DNA from: Parvibacter caecicola
GTDB lineage: Bacteria; Actinomycetota; Coriobacteriia; Coriobacteriales; Eggerthellaceae
NCBI RefSeq assembly: GCF_003725335.1
Contig: NZ_QIBY01000009.1
Location: 21,116-85,115 of the forward strand
Length of the DNA stretch: 64,000 nucleotides
Direction: 5' to 3'
In this document: piece by piece, positions 9,562 to 17,424 of the stretch
Layout of the letters: the number at the start of each line of letters is the position of its first letter
Numbering within the stretch: the first letter of the stretch is position 1
Translations under genes and position numbers: made by a program
Notes under the pieces: generated by a model
Told to the model about the DNA's origin: nothing
What the model saw: the letters and a program-made list of their open reading frames with translations, nothing else
Database searches by the model: none

Positions 9562-10263
9562 GTGGATTACGCTCTCTTGCACAGCAAAAGAATCTTGCTC
9601 GTGGACGACGAGCCGGAGCTTCTTGCCCTCGTGTCAGATATCCTGACCGACGCTGGGTTCGGGGAGATATTCACCGCAGCAAATGCAAAGGACGCGCTTG
9701 AGCGCTCCGATGAAGTTAATCCGGAGCTGGCAATCTTGGACGTGATGCTTCCCGATGGCGACGGGTTCTCGCTCATGCGGCAGGTGCGCAAGTCGTCCGA
9801 CATCCCCGTGATATTCCTCACGGCGAAAGACGAGCCCATCGACAGGATATCGGGCCTGGGCCTGGGAGCCGACGACTACATTCCCAAGCCATTCCTTCCC
9901 CAGGAGCTCTTGCTGCGCGTCTACGCAGTACTCAGGAGGTCATACCCCGCGGTTGAGCCAAGGGTCCAACTTGATTATTGCGTGATCGATTTCGACAGGG
10001 CCGAAGCCGTGCGCGAAGACGGCCCGGTCTCGCTCACGGCAAAGGAGTTCGCGCTGCTGGAGATTCTTTCCCGCAATCAGGGCAAAGTGGTCACAACCGA
10101 CGCCATTTGCAATGCCTTGTGGGGCGGGGACGCATTCGGGTACGAGAACCCCCTCAATGCCCACATCAGGCGCGTGCGGGAGAAGATCGAGCGCGATCCA
10201 TCGCATCCCGTGTCGCTCATCACCTGCAAGGGGCTCGGGTACAAGCTGATGGTTTGCAGGTGA
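9562..10263 (+). CDS. OmpR-family response regulator
   Basis: A 233-residue regulator. The receiver domain has acidic pair D15/D16, phospho-acceptor D60 in LAILDVMLPDGDG, the conserved Thr/Lys pair in FLTAKD and KPF, and a C-terminal winged helix (LTAKEFALLEIL... NPLNAHIRRVREKIE... GLGYKLMV). The start is GTG 9562, preceded by GAGAAAGG. The histidine kinase gene begins 4 bp after its stop. It probably controls the divergent immunity transporter. Confidence 0.93.
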   Translation: MDYALLHSKRILLVDDEPELLALVSDILTDAGFGEIFTAANAKDALERSDEVNPELAILDVMLPDGDGFSLMRQVRKSSDIPVIFLTAKDEPIDRISGLGLGADDYIPKPFLPQELLLRVYAVLRRSYPAVEPRVQLDYCVIDFDRAEAVREDGPVSLTAKEFALLEILSRNQGKVVTTDAICNALWGGDAFGYENPLNAHIRRVREKIERDPSHPVSLITCKGLGYKLMVCR

Positions 10264-10267
10264 TGCC

Positions 10268-11629
10268 GTGAAGTCCCTGCGCCCCTATATCGCGAGAAAC
10301 CTCGCGTTCTTCGCCGCCCTGATGGTCGCTTTGCTGGCGTTCAATGCGGCGGCGTTCGGCATCTTCTTCTCCGGAGCAGTCGCCCATGAGGCCGGAGATG
10401 CCTCGCCCGCGGCCATGCTCCATGCCATTGAGGACACAACAAGCGCATCGGAGGCATCTCCGGAGGCGAGGAGCAAGCTACGGGAAAACGGCATATGGGC
10501 GCTGTTCATAAAGCCGGATGGGGACTGCTCGTGGTCGGTTGACGCTCCCGAGGGCGTTCCCCTCCACTACACTCTGCAGGACGTCGCGCGCTTCTCGAAG
10601 GGATATATCTCCGACTACCCTGTTTTCACCCGCGTCACTGACGCCGGCCTGCTGGTCTTGGGCTATCCCAAGGACAGCTACATGAAGATCACAAGCAACT
10701 ACATCCCCATGCAGGCGGTGCAAGCTCTCCCGCCTTTCCTCGTGGTGATGGCGCTCCTCGATGTCGGCTGCCTCTTTCTAGCCTATTGGCTCTCAAAGAG
10801 GCGCACTCTGTCTGGATTGGAGCCCATCGAGGATGCCATCGAGGCACTGGGAACGGGCAAGGCGGCGCATCCTCTGCCGAAGGGGACGCTTGCGAATCTT
10901 TCGGAGAGCGTGACTCGCGCGTCCGACCTCATCGCCAAGCAGAATGAGGCGCGTGCGAACTGGATTGCCGGCATATCCCATGACATCCGCACCCCGCTCA
11001 CCCTCATCATGGGAAATGCGGAGCGCATCGCCAGCGACGCCTCTGCCCCATCGGATGTGTCTGGCCGCGCTGCCCTTATCAGCGCGCAGAGCGTCAAGAT
11101 CAGCACCCTGATCAACGACCTGAATCTTGCCTCCCAGCTGGAGTACGACATGCAGCCCTTGCATAAGGCGAAAGCGAAGCCCTCGAAGATCGTTCGCAAG
11201 GCGGTGGCAGATACGATTAACGCATGCCCGGAAACGAGGTATTCCTACGAGATGGAAATCGAACAGGAGGCCGAAAAGGCGGCCGTTGAGTGCGATGAGC
11301 GCTTGCTCGGACGGGCGATAGGGAATATCCTGCAGAACAGCGTCACGCACAACCCGCAGGGCTGCCGCATACGCATAGGGCTGAATGCGACCGATGAGCA
11401 TGTGCTCATCACCATTGAAGATGACGGGGTGGGGGCGGCCGGAGAAGGCCTGCTCGCCCTTCTTAAATCTCAGGAACACGCGAGCAGCACCGACGAAAAC
11501 CTCGACCTTCGTCACGGGCTCGGCTTGCAAATCGCGTCTCGGGTGATAAGGGCGCACCAGGGAAATCTCTCCTTTACGGCTCCCGTCGAAGGCGGCTTCA
11601 AAACTGTAGTGCAGCTTTCCAGGTGTTAA
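10268..11629 (+). CDS. Sensor histidine kinase
   Basis: A 453-residue kinase starting GTG 10268. Two membrane segments (about residues 10-35 and 155-175) flank an extracytoplasmic sensor of roughly 115 residues. The H-box GISHDIRTPL contains phospho-acceptor His238; the N-box NILQNSVTHN, a G1-like EDDGVGAAGEG and HGLGLQIASRV form the ATPase domain. A large external sensor domain differs from the loopless BceS class. The ligand is unknown; a membrane-active peptide is a reasonable guess from the neighbouring transporter. Confidence 0.92.
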   Translation: MKSLRPYIARNLAFFAALMVALLAFNAAAFGIFFSGAVAHEAGDASPAAMLHAIEDTTSASEASPEARSKLRENGIWALFIKPDGDCSWSVDAPEGVPLHYTLQDVARFSKGYISDYPVFTRVTDAGLLVLGYPKDSYMKITSNYIPMQAVQALPPFLVVMALLDVGCLFLAYWLSKRRTLSGLEPIEDAIEALGTGKAAHPLPKGTLANLSESVTRASDLIAKQNEARANWIAGISHDIRTPLTLIMGNAERIASDASAPSDVSGRAALISAQSVKISTLINDLNLASQLEYDMQPLHKAKAKPSKIVRKAVADTINACPETRYSYEMEIEQEAEKAAVECDERLLGRAIGNILQNSVTHNPQGCRIRIGLNATDEHVLITIEDDGVGAAGEGLLALLKSQEHASSTDENLDLRHGLGLQIASRVIRAHQGNLSFTAPVEGGFKTVVQLSRC

Positions 11630-11916
11630 TCCGGCTCCCCAACCCGGAAAATGCTCGATCGCTCAGGGTTCACCTGTTCGCTAAGCGCCGGTTTCCCGTA
11701 ACCAGCAGACATCCACTTCTTTTACTACGAAGCTACTCCGAAGTCTGTTTGGGAGCGTTTTATTCCTTCAGTTATTCCGTCATCGCATGAAGGGATACTT
11801 AGCGCGAATACGGCGTCTCTTCACCCCACGCCTGGGAGCAGATCTGGGTCGTCAACCCGGATGTGGCCCCTTCAGTCGCTTCAGCGCGGCGACGGTTTCG
11901 GGCGCTCCTCCTGCGG

Positions 11917-11922
11917 TATACT
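11917..11922 (+). promoter_or_regulatory. Probable -10 box (TATACT) for yjdF
   Basis: TATACT sits 8 bases before the proposed leader RNA. No good -35 is visible upstream. The same TATACTTG core occurs before the small gene at 24138-24437. Confidence 0.45.
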
Positions 11923-11930
11923 TGTCCTAG

Positions 11931-12048
11931 AAGGTAAAAACACGACCCCGTCGGGTAGTCGGGGTGCGGCCGCCCTCTTGCGACGAGCCGTCAGTAACCT
12001 GCCTCCTTGGTTGTCCCTCCTTCAGGTTCGTCATCGACATAAAGGAGG
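11931..12048 (+). promoter_or_regulatory. Structured 5' leader of yjdF, candidate yjdF-motif riboswitch
   Basis: The transcript can fold into AGGT (11932-11935) paired with ACCT (11997-12000), enclosing hairpin ACCCCG (11945-11950)/CGGGGT (11960-11965) and hairpin CGGC (11967-11970)/GCCG (11987-11990). Downstream, CCTCCTT (12003-12009) could pair with AAAGGAGG (12041-12048), the ribosome binding site, giving a translational switch. The yjdF motif, an RNA bound by azaaromatic compounds, is known upstream of yjdF genes. I did not match the consensus base by base, so the class assignment rests mainly on gene context. Confidence 0.5.
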
Positions 12049-12055
12049 AACTGCG

Positions 12056-12472
12056 ATGAGCCTGTGCAAACTCACCGTGCGCTTCGAGGAGCCGTTTTGG
12101 ATCGGCCTCGTCGAGTGCGAGGACGGCGACAGCTACAGCGTGGCGAAGCACGTCTTCGGCGCAGAACCCACCACGCCCGAGGTGTTCGACTTCATCCGCG
12201 ACCACTGGAACGACCTTCGCTTCACGCGCGAGGTCCAGGTCGAGGCCAAGGAGTCCAAGCGCATCAACCCCAAGAGGCTCCGCCGCGTGATCGAGAAGGA
12301 GGTGCGATCGGGCGCCTGGCGCGGGACCAAGGCGCAGCAGACGCTCGCAGAGCAGCGCGGCGTAGCGATAGAAACCAGCGAGGCGCTTTCTCGGCAACGG
12401 AAAGAAGAGCGCAGGCGCGAGCAGTTCGCCAAGCGGACGGAGAAGCGCAAGCAGAGGCATCGCGGCCACTAG
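12056..12472 (+). CDS. yjdF: YjdF family protein
   Basis: A 138-residue protein opening MSLCKLTVRFEEPFWIGLVE, with the conserved SYSVAKHVFGAEPTTPEVFDF region, and a very basic, helical C-terminus (RKEERRREQFAKRTEKRKQRHRGH) as in the DUF2992/YjdF family. ATG 12056 follows AAAGGAGGAACTGCG. The biochemical role is unresolved; the family is often controlled by an RNA that senses azaaromatic compounds, and a structured leader precedes this gene. It stands alone, next to a broken copy of a small gene. Confidence 0.88.
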   Translation: MSLCKLTVRFEEPFWIGLVECEDGDSYSVAKHVFGAEPTTPEVFDFIRDHWNDLRFTREVQVEAKESKRINPKRLRRVIEKEVRSGAWRGTKAQQTLAEQRGVAIETSEALSRQRKEERRREQFAKRTEKRKQRHRGH

Positions 12473-12473
12473 G

Positions 12474-12672
12474 GGATGCTTGCCGCACGTCGTCATGCTT
12501 GCTCTGCGCCATGGGCAAGCGCGTCATGCCCTCCTACATCATGACCGGCGGCAACATCCAGATAGAGAAGTCCAAAGTGCAAATGATCACCGAGGACATC
12601 GCGGAGATGATCGGGCTCATCGGAGCCTAGAGGCCCCTCCTCAACAAGCGGCCAGGGAGAGCAGCGGCCTAG
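12474..12672 (+). pseudogene. Internally deleted copy of the small gene at 24138-24437
   Basis: The promoter-proximal part (CTTGCCGCAC...) and the 3' part encoding IQIEKSKVQMITEDIAE, up to the CAGCGGCCTAG flank, match the reverse complement of 24096-24506 nearly base for base. The middle, including the usual start MNVREELE and most of the protein, is missing. The two copies lie about 11.5 kb apart in inverted orientation. Confidence 0.75.
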
Positions 12673-12899
12673 GTTGACGCCGATTGACGGCATGAAAGCT
12701 GGCCCTATAGGTCGGACAAGACATCACTTTGCTAATTTCGTCGCAAACTGGCGTTTTCAGATTGCTGTTTTCGTCGCAGCTTGCTCATCCATCAAACCAA
12801 TCGCCTTCATAACAGCCACGTCTTCGCAGCATTCTGTTCCGTCTGTTCATCACCAACCATCGCAGGAGCTATTCTCCTACTACCTCATTGTGGGGGGGC
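12673..12899. other. Lower-GC spacer without a supported gene
   Basis: This stretch is noticeably more A/T-rich than its surroundings and has no frame I can support. It looks like decayed horizontally acquired DNA. Confidence 0.4.
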
Positions 12900-13055
12900 A
12901 TGCCCACTGCGGTTGCGCTACCCTGCTACAACGTAACGGAGCTGGTATGCGGCTGGTCCGATTCGGAATTCACCATTGCCTACATGCCCTGGTACCTCGC
13001 CGCGTTTTTGAAGCCCGATTCCCTGCCTCCGTCGTTCGTGGTGGAGCTGCCCTAG
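12900..13055 (+). CDS. Possible 51-residue protein or gene remnant
   Basis: ATG 12900 is preceded by a G-rich run (TGGGGGGG). The product reads MPTAVALPCYNVTELVCGWS... and ends in FVVELP. The composition looks protein-like but no family is recognised. It may be the tail of a lost gene. It ends 66 bp before the SRAP gene. Confidence 0.25.
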   Translation: MPTAVALPCYNVTELVCGWSDSEFTIAYMPWYLAAFLKPDSLPPSFVVELP

Positions 13056-13121
13056 GCGGCCGTCCTCCCGCGCCACTGCATCACCGGACGGCCGGGGCTC
13101 GCCCCGTGGTACCATGGGCCC

Positions 13122-13742
13122 ATGTGCCGGCAGTTCACCATACTCACCCTTGACGAAACCCTTGGGGTCATCCAGAAGATTGAGATGGCCTCGCCGGTGG
13201 TGCTGGAACCAGATTGGCCGGCGCAGCGGCCCAGCGCCTTTCCGCAGTCGAAAGTGCCCGTGATAGTGCCGATGTTCAACCCAGCCCTGGGGGCGCCGCT
13301 TGTGCCCGGCAGCCTGGGGGCCTGCGAGCTGACCTGGGGGTTCGACGAGCCCTGGCAGACGGGGGTCATCTTCAACAGCCGCATCGAAAGCGCCGCCAAG
13401 CCCACCTGGCGCGAGGCCATGGCGCACTGCCGATGTTTCGTGGTAGCGCCGGCGTTTTTCGAGAGCCACCAAACGGAAACGGTGCCTTCGCCGAAAACCG
13501 GCAAGCCCATCAAGCGGCCTTACGAGTTTCGCGCGCCTGACGGAGGGCCGCTGTTTCTTGGATGCATTTGGCGGGACAACCGTTTTTCAGTGGTCACCAC
13601 CGAAGCCAACCGCTGCGTGGCGCCGGTACACCACCGCATGCCCGTGGTGCTGCAACAGGAAGAGCTGCCGCTGTGGCTGGGGCCCAACTACCAATCCCTG
13701 GCAAACCGCAGCAGCGTGCAACTGGAGGCGCGGCCTGTATGA
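13122..13742 (+). CDS. SOS response-associated peptidase (SRAP/HMCES family)
   Basis: A 206-residue protein starting MCRQF; Cys2, exposed after removal of Met1, is the residue that crosslinks to abasic sites in this family. Other family marks are FNSRIES (Asn and Arg that hold DNA), CFVVAPAFFESH (the usual FYEW is FFES here, retaining the Glu) and the His motif VHHRMPVVLQ. Known members shield abasic sites in single-stranded DNA. It stands alone. The C-terminus is a little short compared with YedK-type proteins (about 220 residues), but all active-site motifs are present. Confidence 0.9.
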   Translation: MCRQFTILTLDETLGVIQKIEMASPVVLEPDWPAQRPSAFPQSKVPVIVPMFNPALGAPLVPGSLGACELTWGFDEPWQTGVIFNSRIESAAKPTWREAMAHCRCFVVAPAFFESHQTETVPSPKTGKPIKRPYEFRAPDGGPLFLGCIWRDNRFSVVTTEANRCVAPVHHRMPVVLQQEELPLWLGPNYQSLANRSSVQLEARPV

Positions 13743-13785
13743 CAAAGGCGCGGGGGCGCGAAGGGGAGAAGGCTCTGCGTTCTTC

Positions 13786-14118
13786 CTACTCGCGCACGAG
13801 GGCGCTGTCGGCGGCGGGGTTGTGGGACTCGTCGGTCACGTAGCGCTCCGCCGTCATGCGCACGTCATGCTTTTCGCGCAATGCGGCAATGGCGGCCATC
13901 ATCGGGGACGCATGTTGCGCATCGAGGGCCCGCTGGTCTTCCCAGCTGTCGATCAGCAGCACCGTCTCCTCATCGGCCAGGGGCAGAAAGTACTCGTATC
14001 GCAGGTTGCCCGGCTCGACGCGAATGGCCTCCACCGTGCCCGAAGCCAACATCTCTTCGGCAAACCGCCGAGCGCTTCCACCGGCGCCGCAATAGTAGAT
14101 GTTCACCGTGATGGCCAT
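13786..14118 (-). CDS. Antibiotic biosynthesis monooxygenase (ABM)-like small protein
   Basis: A 110-residue protein beginning MAITVNIYYCGAGGSARRFAEEM. The pattern of an N-terminal strand, helix, NLRYEYFLP, ETVLLIDSWEDQRALDAQHASP, then MMAAIAALREKHDVRMTAERY is that of the ferredoxin-like ABM/YgiN fold (dimeric quinol oxidases or stress proteins). ATG 14118 is chosen because a G-run (AGGGGGGGGG) precedes it; a longer frame exists to 14151 but would include the tRNA terminator. It lies downstream of tRNA-Gly but is separated from it by a terminator. Exact activity unknown. Confidence 0.8.
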   Translation of the reverse strand: MAITVNIYYCGAGGSARRFAEEMLASGTVEAIRVEPGNLRYEYFLPLADEETVLLIDSWEDQRALDAQHASPMMAAIAALREKHDVRMTAERYVTDESHNPAADSALVRE

Positions 14119-14148
14119 GTCCCCCCCCCTCATAAACGGTGCTGGCAA

Positions 14149-14174
14149 CAAAAACGGCCGGGGTTACCGGCCGT
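14149..14174 (-). terminator. Rho-independent terminator after tRNA-Gly
   Basis: On the minus strand ACGGCCGG (14174-14167) pairs with CCGGCCGT (14161-14154) around a 5-base loop, followed by a T run. It ends the tRNA transcript before the ABM-like gene. Confidence 0.85.
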
Positions 14175-14183
14175 GGCGTTTTG

Positions 14184-14257
14184 TGGAGCGGGCGACGGGA
14201 ATCGAACCCGCGTTGTAAGCATGGGAAGCTCAAGTTCTACCATTGAACCACGCCCGC
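14184..14257 (-). tRNA. tRNA-Gly (CCC)
   Basis: A complete cloverleaf on the minus strand: acceptor GCGGGCG/CGCCCGC, D arm GTTC...GAAC, anticodon stem TGAGC/GCTTA with loop TTCCCAT (anticodon CCC), T arm with GTTCGATTC, and an encoded 3' TCCA. An integrase remnant lies on the upstream side, consistent with this tRNA having been an attachment site. Confidence 0.95.
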
Positions 14258-14268
14258 AGTGGGAGAAC

Positions 14269-14274
14269 ATTATA
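14269..14274 (-). promoter_or_regulatory. -10 box of the tRNA-Gly gene
   Basis: A perfect TATAAT on the minus strand lies 11 bases before the tRNA 5' end. Confidence 0.6.
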
Positions 14275-14339
14275 CTCTAACCTCCTTAGAACCCTTAGGT
14301 ATTTCAGCAAATCATCATGAGCGACGCCTAGGCGGCGGC

Positions 14340-14591
14340 TCAAAGGAAGCTCATGTAGCGCTTGCCGATTCCTATGCCCGTGTTGGGCGCGTAGGCCGCA
14401 TAGAGGTCGAGCGTGCAGGCGGAGCTCGCATGCCCCATCAGTGCCTCCTCCGCCTTGGTGTTCTTCCTGTTGGCGAGGTTCAAGGTGGCGAAGATGTGGC
14501 GCAGGGCATAGGGGCGCACGCCCTCGAAGCCCGCATCCGCCGCGAACTTCAGCCAATCGCGGTCCCAGGATTGGTAGGTCCGGGGATGCAC
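14340..14591 (-). pseudogene. C-terminal remnant of a tyrosine recombinase/integrase
   Basis: The 83-residue frame keeps YALRHIFATLNLA (the catalytic R and H of box II) and ALMGHASSACTLDLYAAYAP (the second His and the tyrosine region), but the N-terminal DNA-binding and core domains, some 250-300 residues, are missing. The frame opens at a GTG with no ribosome binding site. Its position 83 bp from tRNA-Gly indicates an old site-specific integration. Confidence 0.8.
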
Positions 14592-14751
14592 ATTTCACGA
14601 GCAAGGCTAAAACCCTGCGATTCATCCGAGAAAAAGATGTCCCAAATTGAGAAGAAGGTGTCCCGTTTCGATTTGCTCTGCCGTGAAACTTTGCAAAGAC
14701 TTTACGGGCCTCTGACAAGGCGCGCATACGGCTTGGTCATGCTTGAGCAGA

Positions 14752-14785
14752 GCCTCCTCTTAGGCTCCCTCCTGTGAGAGGAGGC
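14752..14785 (+). promoter_or_regulatory. Hairpin in the pstS leader
   Basis: GCCTCCTCT (14752-14760) and AGAGGAGGC (14777-14785) form a perfect 9-bp stem followed by GTCTTTC, just before the pstS ribosome binding site. It could be a weak attenuator or a terminator of incoming transcription. Confidence 0.5.
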
Positions 14786-14808
14786 GTCTTTCAGAGAAAG
14801 GAATCGAC

Positions 14809-15729
14809 ATGACCAAAAACATGACAAGAAAAGTACTCACTATCGCTGCTGCGGCGATTCTCACGCTCGGAATGATGAGCGCCTTCGGCTGCTCCTCACC
14901 CGAAACCCAATCGGGGAGTCCCAGCGCATCCGAGGCGCAGACGAGCAATCAGATATCGGTTTACTCGCGTGAAGATGGCTCGGGCACGCGCGGTGCGTTC
15001 ATAGAGCTTTTCGGACTTGAGGAGAAGGATGCGGCTGGCAACAAAGTCGACATGACCACGGACGCCGCTGCCATCACTAATTCCACTTCGGTGATGATGA
15101 CCTCTGTCGCCAGCGACCCGGACGCCATCGGCTACATCTCCTTGGGCTCGCTCAACGACACTGTCAAGGCCGTCAAGATCGACGGCATCGAGGCAACGGC
15201 GCAGAACGTGAAGAGCGGCGACTACAAGGTGTCCAGGCCATTCAACATCGTGTTCGCCGAGAACCTCAGCGCACCGGCACAGAACTTCGTGGACTTCATC
15301 ATGAGCTCCGATGGCCAGGCGATCATCGAGGATAACGGCTACATAGGCGTTGACGAGAATGCAGCTCCCTTTACCGCTACTGGCGCAAGTGGCAAAGTCG
15401 TGATCGCGGGGTCCTCCTCGGTCACCCCCATCATGGAGAAGCTCGCCGAAGCGTATAAGGCCGTGAATCCTGACGTAACCATCGAGGTTCAGCAATCCGA
15501 CTCCACCACCGGCGTCAACATGGCCATCGAGGGCACGTGCGACATCGGTATGGCATCGCGTGACCTGAAGGATTCGGAGGCTTCGTCCGGGGTCAGCGCC
15601 ACGGCTATCGCCAAGGACGGAATCGCCGTGATCGTCGCCCCCGCATCCATCGTCGACAGCCTCACCAGCGACCAAGTGAAGGCGATTTTTTCCGGCGAAG
15701 CGCTCACGTGGGCAGAAGTGATCGGCTAG
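14809..15729 (+). CDS. pstS: Phosphate ABC transporter substrate-binding lipoprotein PstS (permuted domain order)
   Basis: A 306-residue lipoprotein (lipobox SAFGC, Cys28). The halves appear swapped relative to E. coli PstS: SREDGSGTRGAF, normally in the second half, comes first at about residues 52-63, and GSSSVTPIMEKLAEAY with SDSTTGVNM and IGMASRDLKDSE, normally N-terminal, comes at about 203-260. Both halves keep the phosphate-binding motifs. I recall PstS-like proteins of this order in Firmicutes, so it is probably a functional variant. ATG 14809 follows AAAGGAA. First gene of pstSCAB. Confidence 0.88.
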   Translation: MTKNMTRKVLTIAAAAILTLGMMSAFGCSSPETQSGSPSASEAQTSNQISVYSREDGSGTRGAFIELFGLEEKDAAGNKVDMTTDAAAITNSTSVMMTSVASDPDAIGYISLGSLNDTVKAVKIDGIEATAQNVKSGDYKVSRPFNIVFAENLSAPAQNFVDFIMSSDGQAIIEDNGYIGVDENAAPFTATGASGKVVIAGSSSVTPIMEKLAEAYKAVNPDVTIEVQQSDSTTGVNMAIEGTCDIGMASRDLKDSEASSGVSATAIAKDGIAVIVAPASIVDSLTSDQVKAIFSGEALTWAEVIG

Positions 15730-15733
15730 CTAT

Positions 15734-16594
15734 ATGTCGAAGTCTGCAAGGAAAGAAGGCTTTGCGAGGGTGCTGTTCACCCTTGCTGCCGCGATTTCGA
15801 TCTTGGCAGTTGCCCTGATATGCGTGTTCCTCTTCGCCAACGGGCTTCCGGCGATGTTCCAGATCGGCATCCCCGAGTTCCTGCTGGGCACCACCTGGAA
15901 GCCGGGAAGCGGCATGTACGGCATCTTTCCCATGATCGTGGGGAGCATCTACGTAACCGCCGGTGCCATCCTCGTCGGTGTTCCGGCGGGCATCCTGACG
16001 GCGATATACCTGTCGCGCTTTGCGGGCAGCAGGGTCGCATCCGTTCTGCGGCCGGGCATCGAGCTGCTCGCCGGCATCCCCTCTGTCGTGTATGGCTTCT
16101 TTGGGTTGATGGTGCTCGTCCCCTTCATCAGGATGACGATGCCTGGCAGGGGCCTTTCGCTTCTGGCAGCATCCCTGCTGCTGGGGATTATGATTCTTCC
16201 CACCATCATCACCGTGGCGAAGAACGCCCTCGATGCCGTTCCGAGAAGCTACTACGAGGGAGCCCTTGCCTTGGGCGCAACCCATGAGCGGGCCGTGTTC
16301 CGCATCCTCGTGCCTGCTGCGTTCTCGGGAATCATGGCGGCTGTCGTGCTGGGAGTCGGGCGTGCGATCGGCGAGACCATGGCAGTCGTTATGGTCGCGG
16401 GAAACCAGCCCGTCATACCGAACTCCATCTTCGACGGCGTTCGCACGATGACCGCGAATATTGTTCTGGAGATGGGCTATGCCGCCGACCTCCACAGGGG
16501 CGCTCTCATAGCAACCGGCGTCGTGCTGTTCGTCTTCATCATGCTCATCAGCCTCCTGTTCAGCGCCATCAAGAAGCGGGGTGAGGAGCGATGA
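15734..16594 (+). CDS. pstC: Phosphate ABC transporter permease PstC
   Basis: A 286-residue protein with six helices. The inner loop EGALALGATHERAVFRILVPAAFSGIMAAVVLGVGRAIGETMAVVMVAGN is the EAA/permease loop with the RAIGETMAV signature of PstC. It starts 4 bp after pstS and overlaps pstA by ATGA at 16591-16594. It forms the inner-membrane channel with PstA. Confidence 0.95.
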   Translation: MSKSARKEGFARVLFTLAAAISILAVALICVFLFANGLPAMFQIGIPEFLLGTTWKPGSGMYGIFPMIVGSIYVTAGAILVGVPAGILTAIYLSRFAGSRVASVLRPGIELLAGIPSVVYGFFGLMVLVPFIRMTMPGRGLSLLAASLLLGIMILPTIITVAKNALDAVPRSYYEGALALGATHERAVFRILVPAAFSGIMAAVVLGVGRAIGETMAVVMVAGNQPVIPNSIFDGVRTMTANIVLEMGYAADLHRGALIATGVVLFVFIMLISLLFSAIKKRGEER

Positions 16595-17424
16595 CGTCGA
16601 AGATTCTGCGCACTCTCGTGTACGTGGGAACCATCCTCACGACTCTGGTCCTGGCGGGGATCGTGGGATACATCCTTATAAACGGCATCCCTCATCTCAA
16701 GCCCTCCCTGTTCGAGTGGACCTACACTTCCGAGAACGTCTCGCTCATGCCTGCTCTCATCGATACCATCCTGATGGCCCTGCTCGCTTTGGCGCTATCT
16801 GTGCCGACGGGCGTTGGCGCGGCAATCTATCTGGTGGAGTACGCGCGCTCATCGAGCCGCTTCGTGAGGGCAGTCCGCATGACAGCAGAGACGCTCCAGG
16901 GCATCCCCTCAATCATCTACGGACTGTTCGGCTTGCTCTTCTTCACGACCATGCTCGGATGGGGGCTTTCCCTCATTTCCGGCGCATGCACGCTCGCCAT
17001 CATGGTTCTCCCCGTCGTGATGCGCACTACCGAAGAGGCGCTTCTCGCTGTCCCCGAATCCTACAAGCAGGGCGGCTTCGCATTAGGGGCGGGCCATGTC
17101 AGGACGATCTTTCGCTGTGTGCTGCCAAGCGCGCTTCCTGGCATCGTGGGTGGCGTGCTGCTTGCCCTTGGCCGCTGCGTTGGAGAGGTGGCCGCGCTCC
17201 TCTTCACCGCTGGCACCGTGGCGCAGATCCCCGATTTTGGTGGACAGGGCATCTTCGCAATCTTCGATTCGTGCAGAACGCTTGCCGTCCACATGTACGT
17301 GCTCGCAAGCGAGGGCCTTCACATGGACGAGACCTATGCAACAGCCGTCGTGCTCCTGATCCTCATTGTGATTCTGAACATGGGAGCGAACTTCGCGGCA
17401 AAGAGACTTAAGAGAGGAATGTAG
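16591..17424 (+). CDS. pstA: Phosphate ABC transporter permease PstA
   Basis: A 277-residue six-helix protein. The loop GGFALGAGHVRTIFRCVLPSALPGIVGGVLLALGRCVGEVAALLFTAG is the permease signature with the PstA-type GRCVGEVAALLFTAG ending. The start overlaps pstC; the pstB start follows the stop directly. It pairs with PstC. Confidence 0.95.
   Translation: MTSKILRTLVYVGTILTTLVLAGIVGYILINGIPHLKPSLFEWTYTSENVSLMPALIDTILMALLALALSVPTGVGAAIYLVEYARSSSRFVRAVRMTAETLQGIPSIIYGLFGLLFFTTMLGWGLSLISGACTLAIMVLPVVMRTTEEALLAVPESYKQGGFALGAGHVRTIFRCVLPSALPGIVGGVLLALGRCVGEVAALLFTAGTVAQIPDFGGQGIFAIFDSCRTLAVHMYVLASEGLHMDETYATAVVLLILIVILNMGANFAAKRLKRGM

Noticed and set aside
12674..13153. Open frame of 159 codons before the SRAP gene
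   Set aside because: Composition is erratic, no ribosome binding site is present, and it overlaps the SRAP start region.
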